DNA of 44,569 bases, taken from contig JAFRMD010000088.1 in assembly GCA_017430835.1 (NCBI GenBank), positions 1 through 44,569 on the forward strand, in the 5' to 3' direction. Below, piece after piece: positions 44,569-44,569 of this stretch. How positions within the stretch are numbered: position 1 is the stretch's first letter; the number at the start of each line of letters is the position of its first letter. Position numbers and translations under genes: made by a program. This stretch comes from Methanosphaera sp. Its GTDB lineage: Archaea; Methanobacteriota; Methanobacteria; Methanobacteriales; Methanobacteriaceae. The notes below the pieces were generated by a model. That model was not told the DNA's origin. It saw only the letters and a list, made by a program, of their open reading frames with translations, and did not search any database.

Positions 44569-44569
44569 T

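Overview
The window is AT-rich archaeal DNA from a hydrogen-dependent methanogen of the Methanobacteriaceae. The best match is Methanosphaera or a close relative. The evidence is a methyl-CoM reductase operon of the isoenzyme II (mrt) layout with D followed directly by G, the complete mtrEDCBAFGH operon, the F420-non-reducing hydrogenase mvhDGA, methanogen-only marker proteins, and strong archaeal TATA boxes and GGTGAT-type ribosome binding sites. The genus is inferred from gene order and base composition, not from a database search.

Layout. 1-1963 (minus): mrtB, mrtD and the start of mrtG. 2575-3513 (plus): a BioB-like protein with a broken radical SAM motif, in the place where mvhB would be expected. 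3764-6568 (minus): mvhDGA. 6569-7172: a divergent promoter region rich in short palindromes. 7173-9129 (plus): sufCB. 9263-11241: PRC-barrel protein, cobY and htpX. 11234-17992 (minus): mcrC, mtrEDCBAFGH and the marker 14 gene as one operon. 18130-20118 (plus): mmp10 and taw2. 20111-22624 (minus): mptA, a small methanogen protein and cofG. 23044-25902: an Lrp-type regulator, an unknown exported protein and trm1. 26122-28118 (plus): a DegT-type aminotransferase and a TtuA/Ncs6-type thiolase. 28113-30453 (minus): comB, a TraB-family membrane protein and a zinc-ribbon protein. 30590-33808 (plus): an unknown protein paired with marker 7, an Mrp/Nbp35 ATPase and the proteasome beta subunit. 34215-39547 (plus): aCPSF1, purM, comC, comD and comE. 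39623-40262 (minus): six tRNA genes in two apparent transcription units. 40556-44176 (plus): a radical SAM protein, gatB, a CBS-ParB fusion protein and hisE. The last 400 bases hold a 57-codon ORF and the end of a minus-strand gene.

How it fits together. Much of the window serves the end of methanogenesis: methyl transfer (Mtr), methyl-CoM reduction (Mrt) and hydrogen supply to heterodisulfide reductase (Mvh). It also holds the makers of the cofactors (ComB/C/D/E for coenzyme M, MptA for methanopterin, CofG for F420, CobY for the cobamide in MtrA) and factors that modify or activate methyl-CoM reductase (Mmp10, McrC, marker 7). The main evolutionary signal is that mcrC sits alone in front of mtrE, where related genomes carry the whole mcrBDCGA operon. 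This looks like loss of isoenzyme I with retention of its activation factor. No CRISPR array, insertion sequence, prophage or complete defence system was seen.
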